Assembly (NCBI GenBank): GCA_025450255.1
Contig: JANWHV010000173.1
Span: 1-6,201 of the forward strand
Direction of reading: 5' to 3'
Source: Chloroflexota bacterium
GTDB lineage: Bacteria; Chloroflexota; UBA5177; JANWHV01
DNA length: 6,201 nt
The position numbers and the translations under genes were made by a program. Positions 5,358-6,201 of the stretch are shown piece after piece (positions within the stretch are counted from its first letter, which is position 1; every line of letters begins with the position of its first letter). Under the pieces are notes generated by a model that saw nothing but the letters and a program-made list of their open reading frames with translations, was not told where the DNA came from and did no database searches.

Positions 5358-6201
5358 ATGGCCCACCACTCACCGCCGCGGCTCGCCGCGCTGCGCTCGC
5401 GCGATTACCGCCTGCTCTGGCTCGGCCAGATGGTCTCCACGATTGGCTCGCAAATGACGATCGTGGCGGTGAACTGGCATGTCTATCGCCTGCTCATCGG
5501 CATGACGGTGTCACTCTCCCTTGCCGGCCGCCATATCGATCTCAATGGCCAGGCACTGGGGCTGGGATCGCTGGGGTTGGCGCGCGTTGGACCGATTATC
5601 CTCTTCGCGCTGCTCGGCGGCGTGCTGGCCGACACCTACGATCGGCGGCGGCTGGTAATGGCGGCGCAGGCCGTCTCGTTCGTCGTCTCCGCGCTGTTGG
5701 CGGCCATCACCTTCAGCGGCCACGCCGGGCTGGCCGCGATCTACACGCTAAGCGCCATGGACGCGGCGGTGGGCGCCTTCGACGGCCCGGCGCAAGAGGC
5801 GCTGGCGCCGCAGCTTGTCCCGCGCGAGCACCTGACCAACGCCGCCAGCCTCAATGCATTGGTCTGGACCCTGGCGACCATCGCCGGCCCGGCCCTGGCC
5901 GGGGTGGTGCTTGCCCTGCTCTCGGTAGGCGCCGTCTACACGCTCGACGCGATCAGCTTCCTGGCCGCGCTCGCGGCGGTGGCGGGGCTGCGGTATCGCG
6001 GCGGCCCGCGCCCGGCGAGCGCCCGCGTAGGGTGGGGGAGCCTGGTGGAGGGGCTACGGTTCACGCGCGGCATGAAGATCATCTGGGGCACCATGCTGCT
6101 GGATTTCTGGGCCACCTTCTTCTCCTCGGCCCGCACCATGCTGCCGATCGTGGCGGACCGCGTGCTGCACTCCGGCGTGCAAGGCTACGGTCTGCTGGCC
6201 A
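5358..6201 (+). CDS. MFS exporter, DHA3/EntS-like family (5' part, runs off the window)
   Basis: The reading frame is open from ATG 5358 to the window edge, giving 281 residues with no stop. The start reads L-R-S-R-D-Y-R-L-L-W-L-G-Q-M-V-S-T-I-G-S-Q-M (12-33), the classic helix 1 entry of EntS/DHA3 transporters, which export siderophores, macrolides or other small molecules. A motif A-like loop, G-G-V-L-A-D-T-Y-D-R-R-R-L (87-99), follows helix 2. A helix 4-5 region contains F-D-G-P-A-Q-E-A-L-A-P-Q-L-V (141-154), strongly typical of this family, then N-A-A-S-L-N (161-166) and the helix 5 stretch with A-G-P-A-L-A-G (176-182). Residues about 46-64 form an extra polar segment between helices 1 and 2. 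Full family members have about 400-430 aa, so the last third is missing. The RBS is weak (GAAG, 3 nt before the ATG). The 100 bp between the pseudogene and this start hold no clear promoter. Confidence 0.88.
   Translation, partial: MAHHSPPRLAALRSRDYRLLWLGQMVSTIGSQMTIVAVNWHVYRLLIGMTVSLSLAGRHIDLNGQALGLGSLGLARVGPIILFALLGGVLADTYDRRRLVMAAQAVSFVVSALLAAITFSGHAGLAAIYTLSAMDAAVGAFDGPAQEALAPQLVPREHLTNAASLNALVWTLATIAGPALAGVVLALLSVGAVYTLDAISFLAALAAVAGLRYRGGPRPASARVGWGSLVEGLRFTRGMKIIWGTMLLDFWATFFSSARTMLPIVADRVLHSGVQGYGLLA

Overview
The window is GC-rich bacterial chromosomal DNA. Gene content points to Chloroflexota (or a related high-GC terrestrial lineage), held with moderate confidence. The evidence is a decayed CASTOR/POLLUX-type ion-channel gene, a Uma2-type nuclease remnant, an ECF sigma factor paired with a membrane-anchored kelch protein, and two MFS exporters. 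No rRNA, tRNA, CRISPR array, insertion sequence or phage gene was seen.

Layout, left to right. Positions 1-242 are non-coding as far as can be seen; they hold an imperfect inverted repeat (89-112) and a pair of 28-bp direct repeats (141-168, 202-229). A MauE/DoxX-like membrane protein gene (243-776, +) follows. It ends exactly against the stop codon of a truncated Uma2-family nuclease remnant on the opposite strand (777-1034, -). Next on the minus strand is an overlapping pair: an ECF sigma factor (2719-2132) and a single-span membrane protein with four kelch-type repeats (2148-1129). These probably form a sigma/anti-sigma-like or sigma/sensor unit. A complete 14-TM-type DHA2 drug-exporter gene (4526-2925, -) lies upstream of the pair.

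Positions 4701-5258 (+) hold a clear pseudogene. Three collinear pieces of a CASTOR/POLLUX-like channel cytoplasmic domain lie in frames 0, 2 and 0, joined at short GC-rich microhomologies, with no channel N-terminus. The last gene (5358 to the window edge, +) is a DHA3/EntS-like MFS exporter that runs off the end.

Functionally, the sigma/kelch operon looks like a small cell-surface signalling unit. The two MFS proteins and the MauE-like protein are membrane functions with no visible regulatory link to it. Both pseudogenes sit in the gaps between intact genes, so this looks like an ordinary region with local gene decay. I did not find a convincing new multi-gene system; the kelch-coupled sigma factor is the most interesting intact unit.
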